A DNA stretch of 64,000 nt from Martinezella hainanensis (lineage in GTDB: Bacteria; Pseudomonadota; Alphaproteobacteria; Rhizobiales; Rhizobiaceae), in NCBI RefSeq assembly GCF_900094555.1, contig NZ_FMAC01000003.1, forward strand, positions 310,001-374,000, written 5' to 3'. The notes under the pieces are model-generated. The model was not told the DNA's origin. It searched no databases and was given only the letters and a program-made list of their open reading frames with translations. Position numbers and translations under genes: made by a program. Shown here in pieces: positions 43,608 through 53,020 of the stretch (its first letter is position 1; every line of letters begins with the position of its first letter).

Positions 43608-44282
43608 TTGCGAATTCTGCTTCTTGAGGATGAGCCCGAAATGGCCCGCGCGCTGCTGGAAGCGCTACGTCGCCGCGATGTGCTTGCCGACCATGTCCGC
43701 ACGATTGCCGATGCCGATGCCATGGCCCGTGTCGGGACCTATGATGTTCTTGTATTGGATCGCCGCCTGCCTGATGGCGAAGGGCTCGATCTGGTCGCGG
43801 CTCTGCGCCAACGCAGACATCCCGTGCCGATCCTCGTGCTGACCGCGCTCGGCAGCGTTGACCATCGCGTCGACGGGCTCGACAGCGGTGCGGACGACTA
43901 TCTTGCCAAGCCTTTCGCGATCGAGGAATTGCTCGCCCGGTTGAGAGCGCTCCAGAGACGGGGGCCGACGGTTTCCGACAGATATCTGAATTTCGGCAAT
44001 CTGAGCGTCGATCCTCGAACCAACGAGATCTTCGTCGGCGGCTCGCTCGTCGAATTTCCCCGCCGCGAATATCTGGTGCTGGAGACGCTGATGCGCCGCC
44101 CCAACCGCATCGTGACGCGGCCGAACCTGATCGAGGCCGTGTATGCCCTCGAGGACGAGATCGGATCGAACGCGCTGGATGCGCACATCTCGCGCATTCG
44201 AAAGAAGCTGCTTCTGGCCGAAGCCACGGTCGAGATAAGGGCCGTGCGGAACATCGGCTATCTGATCCGGGCCAAGGCATGA
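43608..44282 (+). CDS. OmpR-family response regulator
   Basis: A 224-residue regulator starting at TTG 43608 (LRILLLEDEPEMA), which gives the normal family length; GGGGA stands upstream. D51 in VLVLDRRLPDG is the phospho-acceptor, and DYLAKPF holds the conserved Lys. The C-terminal winged helix (about 130-222) contains PRREYLVLETLMRRPNRIV. It overlaps its kinase in an ATGA junction. Targets unknown. Confidence 0.9.
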   Translation: MRILLLEDEPEMARALLEALRRRDVLADHVRTIADADAMARVGTYDVLVLDRRLPDGEGLDLVAALRQRRHPVPILVLTALGSVDHRVDGLDSGADDYLAKPFAIEELLARLRALQRRGPTVSDRYLNFGNLSVDPRTNEIFVGGSLVEFPRREYLVLETLMRRPNRIVTRPNLIEAVYALEDEIGSNALDAHISRIRKKLLLAEATVEIRAVRNIGYLIRAKA

Positions 44283-45730
44283 ACCCGGAGCGCAGCCGAT
44301 CGTTACGCTGGGGGCTGATAAAGCGGCTGATTGCCCTGCAGGCCTTCCTTCTCATTCTCTTCTTTGTCCTGCTCGTCGGCTGGATCTGGATCATCAATCC
44401 GGAGCTGGAGGATGCCAATGAAGAGGCCGTCCGCGTCGTCGCGCAACAGATAACGCGGGATGATGACGGGCAGCTGCAGGTGGCCGAGACGCAGGAGGTC
44501 GTGGAGCTGAAGCAGCGCTACCCGGAACTCTGGTTCATGATCCGCGACCAAAAAGGAATACTCTTTCAATATGGAGAGATACCGACGGCCGCGCTCACGG
44601 AGAGCTTTCCGTGGACGATCGACCGGGCGAGAGTGGAGACCGGCAACGGGGCGCATGCCACGGTCGAGAACCGGGAGACATCCATCGGCAAGCTGCAGAT
44701 CATGGCGGCCACCGAACGCGGCTTCGACAATGACGGCCTGAACGTGTGGATCAATATGCGCGTCGAGGTTCCCAAGGGGCCGCATGGCGAGATCCACTGG
44801 CTCAACGTATTGCCGGCCATGGCATTCGTCATCTTCATCGGCGTCGCTCCGATATTGGCGCTCACCGGGGTTGCGACGCTGCTCGTCACGCCGCGCGCCG
44901 TCGGACGATCGTTGAGCGGGCTTGTGGAAACGGCAACGCAGGCGCAGGCGATCGACTTCGATACCCGCTCGGCACGGCTCGAGCGTTCCAAGGTGCCGAC
45001 CGAGATCATCCCCCTGGTGGATGCCTTCAACCATGCCCTCTCGAAACTGGATGAAGGCTATAACAGGCACAATCGCTTCCTTGCGGATGCCGCACATGAG
45101 CTGCGGACGCCGATTGCCATTGCACGGACGCGTGCGGACCTTCTGCCCGAAGCCGAAGTCAGTCACCAGCTTCGGGACGATATCGACCGCCTGTCCCGCG
45201 TCGCCCATCAGCTGCTGGAAATGCAGGCGATCGGCGTGGTCGAATTGCGCACGGAGAAAAAGGATCTGAATGTGCTGGTCGAAAACATCGCCGCCGATCT
45301 CGCGCCGATTGCGATGGATGCCGGTTACGATTTCGATTTCGAGCCGAGCGTCGAGGCGGCGGTCTTCGTGATCCAGACGTCGACGATCGAAATGGCGGTC
45401 GTCAACCTGATCCGGAATGCGATCGATCACGCCGGAGGAAAGGGCGCGATCATCGTTCGCGTCGGTGCGGCCGGTACGATCGATGTCTGCGACGAAGGTC
45501 CCGGCATACCACTGGCGGAGCGCGACCGTGTCTTCGAGCCGTTTCGCCGCATCAATGCCAGCTCATCCGGCGCAGGCCTGGGGCTGAATCTGGTCAAGAA
45601 GGCTGCCGAACTTCACGGCGGGCGGGTTTCGTTCCTGGACATCGGCCACGGCTTTTGCGTGCGGCTGCAGATTGGTTCCATACCGCCGTCGATCGTGGTG
45701 GCAGACATGGGCTGGCAGCAAAAGCGGTAA
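44279..45730 (+). CDS. Sensor histidine kinase (HisKA type)
   Basis: A 483-residue membrane kinase: membrane segment at 15-38, a periplasmic sensor of about 135 residues, second segment at 178-204, HAMP-like linker, phospho-acceptor H273 in AAHELRTPIA, N-box NLIRNAIDHAG, G-boxes DEGPGIP and GAGLGLNLV. Partner of the overlapping regulator. The signal sensed is unknown. No target operon is clear, although the ankyrin gene follows 147 bases later. Confidence 0.9.
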   Translation: MNPERSRSLRWGLIKRLIALQAFLLILFFVLLVGWIWIINPELEDANEEAVRVVAQQITRDDDGQLQVAETQEVVELKQRYPELWFMIRDQKGILFQYGEIPTAALTESFPWTIDRARVETGNGAHATVENRETSIGKLQIMAATERGFDNDGLNVWINMRVEVPKGPHGEIHWLNVLPAMAFVIFIGVAPILALTGVATLLVTPRAVGRSLSGLVETATQAQAIDFDTRSARLERSKVPTEIIPLVDAFNHALSKLDEGYNRHNRFLADAAHELRTPIAIARTRADLLPEAEVSHQLRDDIDRLSRVAHQLLEMQAIGVVELRTEKKDLNVLVENIAADLAPIAMDAGYDFDFEPSVEAAVFVIQTSTIEMAVVNLIRNAIDHAGGKGAIIVRVGAAGTIDVCDEGPGIPLAERDRVFEPFRRINASSSGAGLGLNLVKKAAELHGGRVSFLDIGHGFCVRLQIGSIPPSIVVADMGWQQKR

Positions 45731-45877
45731 CTGCCGGTCCGAGATCGTGGATGCCGGCTATTGCAATGCAAAATCCTGAAAGTGTTTTCGTTTTCTCAGC
45801 GGTCAGGGCTCGGATATTTGATTTTCCGAAGCCGGGTTCCCTGCTAGGTTTGGGCAAAGACACCACCGGGATAAGGC

Positions 45878-46543
45878 ATGTTGAAACTTCTGTTGTCGGC
45901 TTCGTTTTTCCTGGCGGCTGTCTGCACTTCTTTTCTTGCCTTCGGCGACACAATGGATCTTCGACTACACAAGGCGGCCGCGACGGGTGATGTCGCCGCC
46001 ATACGGCAACTGCTTCGTGACGGTGCCCCCATCGAGGCGCGTGACGCAGTCGGAGCGACTGCGCTGCTTGTCGCGACCCATGGCAACAAGGTGGAGGCCG
46101 CGCGGGCGCTGATCGAGGCAGGCGCCGACGTCAATGCCAAGGACGATATTCAGGACAGCCCCTATCTCTATGCCGGCGCTCGTGGCTATCTGGATATTCT
46201 CAAGATGACGCTCGCCCACGGGGCGGATCTCAAAAGCATCAACCGCTATGGCGGTACGGCGCTTATTCCTGCATCCGAGCGTGGTCACGTCGAAACCGTC
46301 GACACCTTGATCAAGGCGGGTGTCGATGTTGATCATGTCAACCGGCTGGGGTGGACGGCGCTGATCGAGGCCGTCATTCTCGGCGATGGCGGCCCGCGCC
46401 ACGTTCAGATCGTCAAGCTGTTGATAGATGCCGGCGCAAACGTCAATCTGGCCGATAATGATGGCGTGACGCCGCTGCGGCATGCCCGCAGTCGCGGTTA
46501 TGCCGGGATCGTGACATTACTGGCGGCGGTGGGGGCGACGTAA
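45878..46543 (+). CDS. Exported ankyrin-repeat protein
   Basis: A 221-residue protein with a Sec signal (MLKLLLSASFFLAAVCTSFL) and about five to six ankyrin repeats: LHKAAATGDVAAIRQLLRDG, GATALLVATHGNKVEAARAL, the Y-A-GARGYLDIL unit, GGTALIPASERGHVETVDTL, GWTALIEAV...QIVKLLID and GVTPLRHARSRGYAGIVTLL. It probably acts as a periplasmic binding scaffold. Bacterial exported ankyrin proteins are often linked to catalase or stress proteins; none is adjacent here. Confidence 0.83.
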   Translation: MLKLLLSASFFLAAVCTSFLAFGDTMDLRLHKAAATGDVAAIRQLLRDGAPIEARDAVGATALLVATHGNKVEAARALIEAGADVNAKDDIQDSPYLYAGARGYLDILKMTLAHGADLKSINRYGGTALIPASERGHVETVDTLIKAGVDVDHVNRLGWTALIEAVILGDGGPRHVQIVKLLIDAGANVNLADNDGVTPLRHARSRGYAGIVTLLAAVGAT

Positions 46544-46632
46544 CGCGGCATTCCGACTTTTGACGCTATGCAATACGACGGGGAGGCAAATGCCTTAGCC
46601 TCCCGAAACGATGAGAATGAAGGGCTTGGACA

Positions 46633-47469
46633 ATGGAAAGAAAATACTACTCCTCTCTGGGCGGTCATCCGCCGCAGAGCGACCTGTTGACGGGGCGTGC
46701 CGTATTCACGGAGGCCTATGCGGTCATTCCCAAGGGAGTGATGCAGGACATCGTTACCAGCTATCTGCCCTTCTGGAACGATACGCGTTGCTGGGTGATC
46801 GCCCGGCCGCTTTCGGGCTTTGCCGAGACCTTTTCGCAATATGTCATGGAAGTGGCGCCGGGTGGCGGCAGCGACCGGCCGGAGCAGGATGCCGAGGCCG
46901 AGGGCGTGCTGTTCGTCGTCGATGGCGAGATCGAGCTGACGCTGCCATCGGGCAAGCATGTCCTGCAGCCGGGCGGCTATGCCTTCCTGCCACCGGGCCT
47001 GAAATGGTCGCTGCATAATCGCTCGGGTGCCCATGCCCGCTTCCATTGGGTCCGCAAGGCCTATGAGGCCGTCGAGGGACTGGCGCATCCCGAGCCGCTC
47101 ATCTTGAACGAGAAGGATATTGCGCCATCCGCAATGCCGGGCACGGAGGGACGTTGGGCAACGACCCGCTTCGTCGATCCATCCGATCTGCGGCACGACA
47201 TGCATGTTACGATCGTCACTCTCCAGCCCGGCGCCGTCATTCCCTTCGCGGAAACGCATGTCATGGAGCACGGCCTCTATGTGCTTGAAGGCAAGGCCGT
47301 CTATCGCTTGAATCAGGATTGGGTCGAAGTGGAGGCCGGCGATTTCATGTGGCTGCGCGCCTTCTGCCCGCAGGCCTGCTATGCCGGAGGCCCAGGACCG
47401 TTCCGCTACCTGCTCTACAAGGACGTCAACCGCCACATGGCGCTTCGCCCCTTCGGCTCACGCCGTTAA
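46633..47469 (+). CDS. allE: (S)-ureidoglycine aminohydrolase
   Basis: A 278-residue bicupin that releases ammonia from ureidoglycine in allantoin breakdown. The C-terminal cupin carries the Mn ligands E and two His in ETHVMEHG and the Gln in CPQACY, as in the plant enzyme. The two cupin halves are clear (VMEVAPGGGSDRPEQDAEAE in the first). The gene stands alone: no allantoinase or allantoate amidohydrolase is nearby. A bidirectional terminator follows. Confidence 0.87.
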   Translation: MERKYYSSLGGHPPQSDLLTGRAVFTEAYAVIPKGVMQDIVTSYLPFWNDTRCWVIARPLSGFAETFSQYVMEVAPGGGSDRPEQDAEAEGVLFVVDGEIELTLPSGKHVLQPGGYAFLPPGLKWSLHNRSGAHARFHWVRKAYEAVEGLAHPEPLILNEKDIAPSAMPGTEGRWATTRFVDPSDLRHDMHVTIVTLQPGAVIPFAETHVMEHGLYVLEGKAVYRLNQDWVEVEAGDFMWLRAFCPQACYAGGPGPFRYLLYKDVNRHMALRPFGSRR

Positions 47470-47489
47470 GCAAGCCGCTTCAAGAAAAA

Positions 47490-47513
47490 CCCGGCGCCAC
47501 TTGTGGTGCCGGG
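47490..47513. terminator. Bidirectional rho-independent terminator
   Basis: Stem CCCGGCGCCAC / GTGGTGCCGGG (11 bp, one G-T pair) with a TT loop. AAAAA precedes it, giving a T-run for the minus-strand gene, and GGTTTT follows for allE. It lies between convergent genes. Confidence 0.85.
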
Positions 47514-47554
47514 CTGGTTTTGTACGTCCAGTCGTCTGCCCGATTGCCTCCGCA

Positions 47555-48511
47555 TCAGTTGGTGAGGCGCACGGCATCGCCATCGGCTGAGGAACATTGC
47601 GATGAGATCGTATAGAAAAAGTCCTGTCGGTCCCAACCGCCGCCGTCTTCCCAGGCGTGCTTTTGCGCTGCCTGGCAGCCGAAATAATTCTCGATCGGCA
47701 AGGTGACGCCCTTGGGGAGTTGGCTACCGTCAACGAAGAGGTAGTTCGACGTATTCGGATCATCCGTCCGCAGGGTCAGATCGTATTTTGTGCTGGCCGA
47801 GCTCTTGCTGTTGCAGCTTACGGCGTTGTTGTTCGAGATGGACGCCGTTTTGCCAAGCGGGCAGCCATCGTCCTTGACGTCCATCTGTAGTACGAGCTTG
47901 GTGTATTGGCCCAGCGTAATCGGGCCGGACGGGACGGCCGTCATGGTGCCCTGACCATCGTTGTTATGAGTCGTCGGCTGATAGGTCACGGTGCCGACCA
48001 CGGTTTCAGCTGTGGCGTTGGGTCTAACGACGCGGATCGTGATGACTTTGTAGTACCATCCCTGCGCCTGTGTCGGGGTGATCGTCACGATGTCAGGTTT
48101 TGCCGGGGCCGTGGCCTGAGAGTTCACGCCGATGTTGACGCTATTGATGTTGACGATGCGCATCAGGTTCGTGGGCACCGCTCCGGTCAAATTGACCGAA
48201 AGGATGCGTCCATTTGCTGTGATGGCATAGCTGAGGTTGGCAGGTGTCGTGTCTGCGTAGGCGGTGATGAAACGTGTTGCTTCTGCCTGCGCGGCAGCCA
48301 AGTTGGTGCCATCGAAAATCTTGCCGCCGGCCAGAGCGGCGCCATCGGCGATTTCCTGCAAATTCGTTCGCTGATGCACCGCCGACGCATAATCAACTGC
48401 CATGCCGGCAGCCGCAGCCAGCGGGACCGCGATCAGCGCCGTCAGTGTCGCGAAATTGCCAGCGCGATCGTTTGCCAGGCAGCATAGTTGCCGAAAAAAG
48501 CGAGTGCCCAT
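47555..48511 (-). CDS. TadG-like protein with TadE/TadG N-terminus
   Basis: A 318-residue protein with the hallmark segment of pilus-assembly TadG proteins, GNFATLTALIAVPLAAAAGM, a short cytoplasmic head followed by one membrane helix, and the VDYASAVHQRTNLQEIADGAALAGG region. The C-terminal 200 residues are exported, low in charge, Asn/Thr/Ser rich, with four to six cysteines that may pair. No Tad secretion genes are adjacent. ATG 48511 with AGGA five bases upstream is chosen over 48556. Confidence 0.75.
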   Translation of the reverse strand: MGTRFFRQLCCLANDRAGNFATLTALIAVPLAAAAGMAVDYASAVHQRTNLQEIADGAALAGGKIFDGTNLAAAQAEATRFITAYADTTPANLSYAITANGRILSVNLTGAVPTNLMRIVNINSVNIGVNSQATAPAKPDIVTITPTQAQGWYYKVITIRVVRPNATAETVVGTVTYQPTTHNNDGQGTMTAVPSGPITLGQYTKLVLQMDVKDDGCPLGKTASISNNNAVSCNSKSSASTKYDLTLRTDDPNTSNYLFVDGSQLPKGVTLPIENYFGCQAAQKHAWEDGGGWDRQDFFYTISSQCSSADGDAVRLTN

Positions 48512-48734
48512 TATTCCTACCAGAAAAGACTTAAGCTTTGGCCGGAGAATGGGCAAAACATATAAAGACGTGGTTTAGAAGGTGGCCCAACTTCTAGCCA
48601 TGAGTTGTATTTTTATGGCTGACGGCCGACTGGCGGTACCGCACTTATGCTTCGGTATTGCTTCATGCCATGAGTGTTGATCCAGGGTGGATATTGCAGC
48701 AATCGCAGATGGGTGTTCGGCAATACTTTCCTTG

Positions 48735-50513
48735 TTAGTTCCGGTCGTCTGATTTTTGGGCTTCGTCGCCGGCCGGTAGCCCGAGCTCGATCAGCGTTCG
48801 GCTAATTTTCTCGCGGGCTTCGAGGTAGATCGGGCTGGTATTGCGAATGGGCAGGGAAATATTCGCAGCTGTCGAGCCTGGCCGCAGTTGCAACCCTTGC
48901 GCCAAAGCCTGTTTGGCTTCATCCGACCGACCCAATCTCTGATAGGCGGTTGCCAAAAGCATATGCGCGCGTCCCGTCCCAGGCGTGATTGCGATAGATC
49001 GTTGCAGCCATCCGATGGCATCTTCATTGCGATTGAGGACTATATCAGCCCATCCCGCGCCCAGCAGCCAGGTCCAGCGAGACACCGCCGGAGTGTCGAA
49101 GCGGTCGGCCCGCTCGAATGTCGCAAGCGCATCCTCGAAACGCCCGAGCTGGATCTGCGTCAGGCCAAGTTGGAATAGTGCCGCGCCATCCCATGGATTG
49201 AGGCTCAGCGCTCTTGCACACGCTACAAGGCTTTCTGAGAACTGGTTGGTTGCAGTCAGAAAACGGCAATAGATGTCGAGCACGGGGAGAGAGTTCGGTT
49301 TTGTTCGCAGCGCGTGCTCGATCAGGGATCTTGCCTCGTTTTCTGCTGCCTTGGCCTCGGCTGGATCATACCAGGCGAGCTGAATGCCGCGCAGATGCAG
49401 CGTGGCAAGCGCGATCTGCAGATCGGTATTATCAGGCTGATCGCTCAGATATTTTTCAAGAATCGATCGCGCCGTCGCGAAGCGCTCCTTCGTCGTCTGA
49501 TTGATCGACGCGGTCGCCTGTTGGATCGCGACACTGGCGGCGCCGGACCGTGGGGTCGGACTATCGGTCTCTCCAAGTTTGTTGAGGCGGTTGGCGAGCT
49601 CATAGCCTGCGCCCGCAGCGAGCCGAGATGCAAGGCGTTGTTTATCAGGCTCGTTGGCATCCAGCGTTATCTCGGCGACGGATTCGATCTCGCGGCTGCT
49701 CACCTTTATGAGCCGTGTTTGAAGGATCCAGGATTGCGGACTCTTCTGCAGCTCACTCTGCAAGAGAAAATCGGCTTCGCCGACAATTCGCGAAATCGGG
49801 TTGGCGGCTGCCGCCGGGCTTTGTTCCTGTGGAGCTATCAGGCGGATATTGTCGATCGCGGCGAGGCCGTTGATCATTTCCGCGGCGATGCCTTGCGCCA
49901 AAACGGCGCTCTGGGAATCGCCGACAGTATCGACAACAGGCAGAACTTCGATGACCGATTGACCCGAGCCCAGAACATCGTGGAGCCGAGAGGAAAAGAC
50001 AGTGGCACCAATGATGGTGGCAATCGCGCAAAGCATTGCCAACGCGGCGAAAGTCAAAACCTTGCGCGATCCGCGACGATCAGATGTCCCGGCACTATTT
50101 GCCATGACGCTTGCATTGGAGACCGGCATATCCCGCCCTGCAGGCTGCAGTGCCACGCTCTCCTGCCTTGCGGTTACCTCGGCGGTGAATAGATAGCCAC
50201 GGCCAGACACAAGCTTGATCATGCGCCGCTCAGTATCGTTGAGCGCCGTGCGGATTTCGCGAATGCATTGAAACAGGCTGTCTTCCCCGACATAGATCCC
50301 GGGCCAGACCGCTTCCATCAGTTCCTGTTTGCCGACAACGCGCTTGTTATTCGCGACGAGAAAATTCAGCAGTTCAAAAGCTTTTGGGCGCAGCCGGATC
50401 GCGGAACCGTCAGGCCCGTGAAGCTCTGCACGATCTGGATCGAGAACGAATCCAGCAAAATAAAACACCTGCTCCCAATGATCCCCAACTGTACCATTTA
50501 AATTATGTCGCAA
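48735..50513 (-). CDS. CadC-like winged-helix regulator with membrane segment and TPR region
   Basis: A 592-residue protein: an OmpR-type winged helix (about 15-115, LRPKAFELLNFLVANNKRVV through RGYLFTAEV), one membrane helix (150-175, VLTFAALAMLCAIATIIGA), a conserved 100-residue extracytoplasmic domain, and TPR-like repeats (about 335-560). This is the CadC/ToxR plan, in which an outside signal drives DNA binding. Only TTG at 50513 is available as an upstream start; GTG at codon 16 is a plausible alternative. Confidence 0.83.
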   Translation of the reverse strand: MRHNLNGTVGDHWEQVFYFAGFVLDPDRAELHGPDGSAIRLRPKAFELLNFLVANNKRVVGKQELMEAVWPGIYVGEDSLFQCIREIRTALNDTERRMIKLVSGRGYLFTAEVTARQESVALQPAGRDMPVSNASVMANSAGTSDRRGSRKVLTFAALAMLCAIATIIGATVFSSRLHDVLGSGQSVIEVLPVVDTVGDSQSAVLAQGIAAEMINGLAAIDNIRLIAPQEQSPAAAANPISRIVGEADFLLQSELQKSPQSWILQTRLIKVSSREIESVAEITLDANEPDKQRLASRLAAGAGYELANRLNKLGETDSPTPRSGAASVAIQQATASINQTTKERFATARSILEKYLSDQPDNTDLQIALATLHLRGIQLAWYDPAEAKAAENEARSLIEHALRTKPNSLPVLDIYCRFLTATNQFSESLVACARALSLNPWDGAALFQLGLTQIQLGRFEDALATFERADRFDTPAVSRWTWLLGAGWADIVLNRNEDAIGWLQRSIAITPGTGRAHMLLATAYQRLGRSDEAKQALAQGLQLRPGSTAANISLPIRNTSPIYLEAREKISRTLIELGLPAGDEAQKSDDRN

Positions 50514-50648
50514 TATAAGGAGAGGCTGGCTCGACAGTCAACGTGTCGACGCTGCTACCGAGAAAAAGATCACATCGCTTACATTGGTCGAGTGGCAAGC
50601 TCAAACGGAGTTGGCTAAGTGCCAATTTTCCAAGCAAAATCACCGATT

Positions 50649-50675
50649 TCAGAAAAATTTCAGAAAATATCAGAA
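50649..50675. promoter_or_regulatory. Three helically phased TCAGAA repeats
   Basis: TCAGAA occurs at 50649, 50660 and 50670, with 11 and 10 bases between starts, in A/T-rich sequence between the CadC-like gene and the gene at 50921. Phasing by about one helical turn is typical of multi-site regulator binding. The rest of 50514-50920 shows no gene. Confidence 0.35.
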
Positions 50676-50920
50676 TCTTGACGGGGCTTTATCAAGACCT
50701 CACTGCGCTGTTCTGACTATTGTTGAAATAGATAATGAGAAATTACGGCGGTTGTTCATGGGTTGAGGGGATCTGCTCGATATCATCAAGAACAGGTGGG
50801 GATATTCTTTAATGCTACCCGCGCTTCTTCGGATTGTGCATTCTTCACGAGCATGATTGTCCCGGAACGGCATAGCAATTCCTGGACGCCAGCCAGTCGA
50901 CAATCTTGAGAGAGCTTTCC

Positions 50921-51907
50921 ATGGGAAAGGTGCTTGATTTTCGAGTGCATCGGCCGGCAGGTGGCATGCGTGCCAGCCGGGCATTGCCGACCGACAAGGC
51001 AGACGGTCTCTTTGAGCCGGTGGCATTCTCCCGCGCAGTCCTCTTGCTGGCGCGGAGCTTCGTCGAAGTTCATGAGGCTTCGCCGCGAACCGCGGCACTT
51101 TTTGCGACACAGCAACGCTGGCTCCTTTGCCATGCCGCGCTGGGAGACTACTTTCGAACAATTCGCGAATCCGGAACAGGACTGACCCGGCGCGGTCTTG
51201 GAAATCTCGCTCTGCAATATGCGATCGCCAGCCGCAATACGGCCTATGCTTTCTTTGACGAAGCCTTGCAATACGATGTCATTCGCCCGATCGCGGCCTC
51301 TAGTGGTCCGCAATCGGAGCAGGTCGCGCCGGCGCCGTTCACACTGCAGATGCTGGCCCACTGGTATAGCGTACATTTTCAAGCTCTCGATCTCATTGGC
51401 GGCGGCGGCAGGGTGGCCAGGTTCCACACCGAGCCGAAAAACCTGCTGGCATTGGTGCAGCCGATTGCGGCGCACGCACTTTTGACGAGTCCCGCAATCC
51501 GCAGCCCTGGTCCACTCTATACGATCTTCACCTGGGCCGATGCCGGCGGGCTGCTGATGGACCGGCTGATCGCCGGAATAGAGCCCGAGGTGCTGGCGCG
51601 ACAAGGCAGGCTTCTGACGGATGTGAGCTCAATTTCGTATCTCGCTCAATCATTCGGTCTGTCGCGAGCTCATACCAGTCGCAAGCTTGCCGCGGCGGAA
51701 TCGATCGGAGGCATCGGCTGGAGCGGCCGGCGTGGCCACTCCCAACTATGGATCTCGCGCGGCTTTTATGAAGAATATGCGCATGCGCATGCCCGCAAGC
51801 TGCTCATCCTCGATGAAGCTTTTACCAATGTCTTGTCGGCTCTGGAGCCACTCGGCGAAAAATCGATGGCGACCGCCGACAGAGGACTGGCGGAAGAGTG
51901 GGCCTGA
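50921..51907 (+). CDS. Hypothetical protein with possible winged-helix C-terminus
   Basis: A 328-residue soluble protein, not recognised. The N-terminal two thirds are helical (AFSRAVLLLARSFVEVHEAS through FDEALQYDVIRPIAA). The part around residues 232-275 (LTDVSSISYLAQSFGLSRAH then TSRKLAAAESIGGIGWSGRR) reads like a helix-turn-helix followed by a wing, so a regulator is plausible. ATG 50921 follows AGAGAG; a TTG lies at 50906. It is convergent with the LysR gene. Confidence 0.6.
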   Translation: MGKVLDFRVHRPAGGMRASRALPTDKADGLFEPVAFSRAVLLLARSFVEVHEASPRTAALFATQQRWLLCHAALGDYFRTIRESGTGLTRRGLGNLALQYAIASRNTAYAFFDEALQYDVIRPIAASSGPQSEQVAPAPFTLQMLAHWYSVHFQALDLIGGGGRVARFHTEPKNLLALVQPIAAHALLTSPAIRSPGPLYTIFTWADAGGLLMDRLIAGIEPEVLARQGRLLTDVSSISYLAQSFGLSRAHTSRKLAAAESIGGIGWSGRRGHSQLWISRGFYEEYAHAHARKLLILDEAFTNVLSALEPLGEKSMATADRGLAEEWA

Positions 51908-51972
51908 AGAAGACCCTTGTCGGCCGGAGATAGTTCCGAGGTGGCTTCTCCTGGGGCACCCAGCTGTCGTCG

Positions 51973-52923
51973 TCAAACTCCCCAGATCACCGATTCCTCG
52001 TGGCGTTTGATCAGGTGCCTAAGATCCTGGAAGCCCAAGCGGACGAATTCTGCAAATTGATCGACGGCAGGCGCGCGCGGAGCATCGATGCGCTTGAGGA
52101 TCGCAAGAGCGCGTTCCGGATGAGGAATGGTGATCGGCAGCGCGGTGATCGTCTTTTCCTTGCGCTGGGCGAAGACGACGCTATGAGGCATGACAGTCAG
52201 CGCATCGGCCGATTTCAGATAGTTGATCACGCTCATCAGCGAGCCGCCCGTGTAGCGGATCTTGATCTCGGTCGCGCCGAAGGAGAGCAGCAAGGCCCGC
52301 AGATCGGCCAATAGCGGGCTTCCCGGCGGCGGCGCAATCCATGGATAATCGAGGAGGTGGCTTGGCTGCGGCCGGCGCTTCAGAAGCAGCGGATGCGTCA
52401 CCCGGCAGGCGACGACGTTGCGTCCCGGCAGGATCTGCTGGAATTCGAGCCCGGAACCTTCATCGAGTATGTCGATCGGGCATATGGCAAGATCGATCTG
52501 GTCGGCTTTGAGCGCTGCGCGCAGATCGGGAAAATAGCCATAGCTCTGGTCGATGCGTACGTCTGGGTGGCTGGCCTGAAATTCGGCGCAGAGCTGGGCA
52601 ATCAGCGCGTCCATGAAGAAGGGCGTGCCGCCGATCCGCACGACCCCGCTCTTGCCGACCCGGAAGCTTTCGACCAGATCGGAAGCCTTGCGCGAGGTGG
52701 CCAGCATGACGAGACCATGCTCAGCCAGCGATAGGCCGAGAGGCGTGGGTTGCAGCGGCCGGCGTCCCTTGATGAAGAGCGGCTCGCCGATGCGTTTTTC
52801 CAGCATCGACAATGTGCGCGAAACGGCTGGCTGGGCCAGGCCCAGCAATGCCGCGCCTTCCGTGACGCCGCCTGTCTTCACCACGGCTGCAAGCTGAATG
52901 AGGTGACGTTCGTCTAGCTTCAT
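51973..52923 (-). CDS. LysR-family regulator of the hydroxyquinol operon
   Basis: A 316-residue LysR protein: N-terminal winged helix-turn-helix (IQLAAVVKTGGVTEGAALLGLAQPAVSRTLSMLE, about 9-43) and a periplasmic-binding-like effector domain. It is divergent from the dioxygenase operon, the classical LysR layout, and a T-N11-A palindrome overlaps its start codon. It probably activates the operon in response to a ring-cleavage intermediate. Confidence 0.9.
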   Translation of the reverse strand: MKLDERHLIQLAAVVKTGGVTEGAALLGLAQPAVSRTLSMLEKRIGEPLFIKGRRPLQPTPLGLSLAEHGLVMLATSRKASDLVESFRVGKSGVVRIGGTPFFMDALIAQLCAEFQASHPDVRIDQSYGYFPDLRAALKADQIDLAICPIDILDEGSGLEFQQILPGRNVVACRVTHPLLLKRRPQPSHLLDYPWIAPPPGSPLLADLRALLLSFGATEIKIRYTGGSLMSVINYLKSADALTVMPHSVVFAQRKEKTITALPITIPHPERALAILKRIDAPRAPAVDQFAEFVRLGFQDLRHLIKRHEESVIWGV

Positions 52924-52936
52924 AACGATCTGTTAT
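52922..52936. promoter_or_regulatory. LysR-type T-N11-A palindrome
   Basis: ATAACGATCTGTTAT: arms ATAAC and GTTAT around GATCT. It fits the LysR binding consensus and overlaps the LysR gene's own initiation codon (52921-52923), about 85 bases before the dioxygenase start. It could serve both autorepression and activation. Confidence 0.6.
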
Positions 52937-53020
52937 ATTGAATGACAACAAAATCATCAATCCATGCGCGTTCAACTGCTAATGTTCGTTCAAATGCATG
53001 GCAGATCCTGGAGGATGAGC

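Noticed and set aside
43561..44418. 285-residue minus-strand frame opposite the OmpR-type regulator
   Set aside because: Arg/Ser/Pro-rich shadow of a receiver-domain gene with all its catalytic residues.
50786..51604. 272-residue minus-strand frame opposite the gene at 50921
   Set aside because: The plus-strand frame has a better start and helix-rich, protein-like composition; the minus frame does not.
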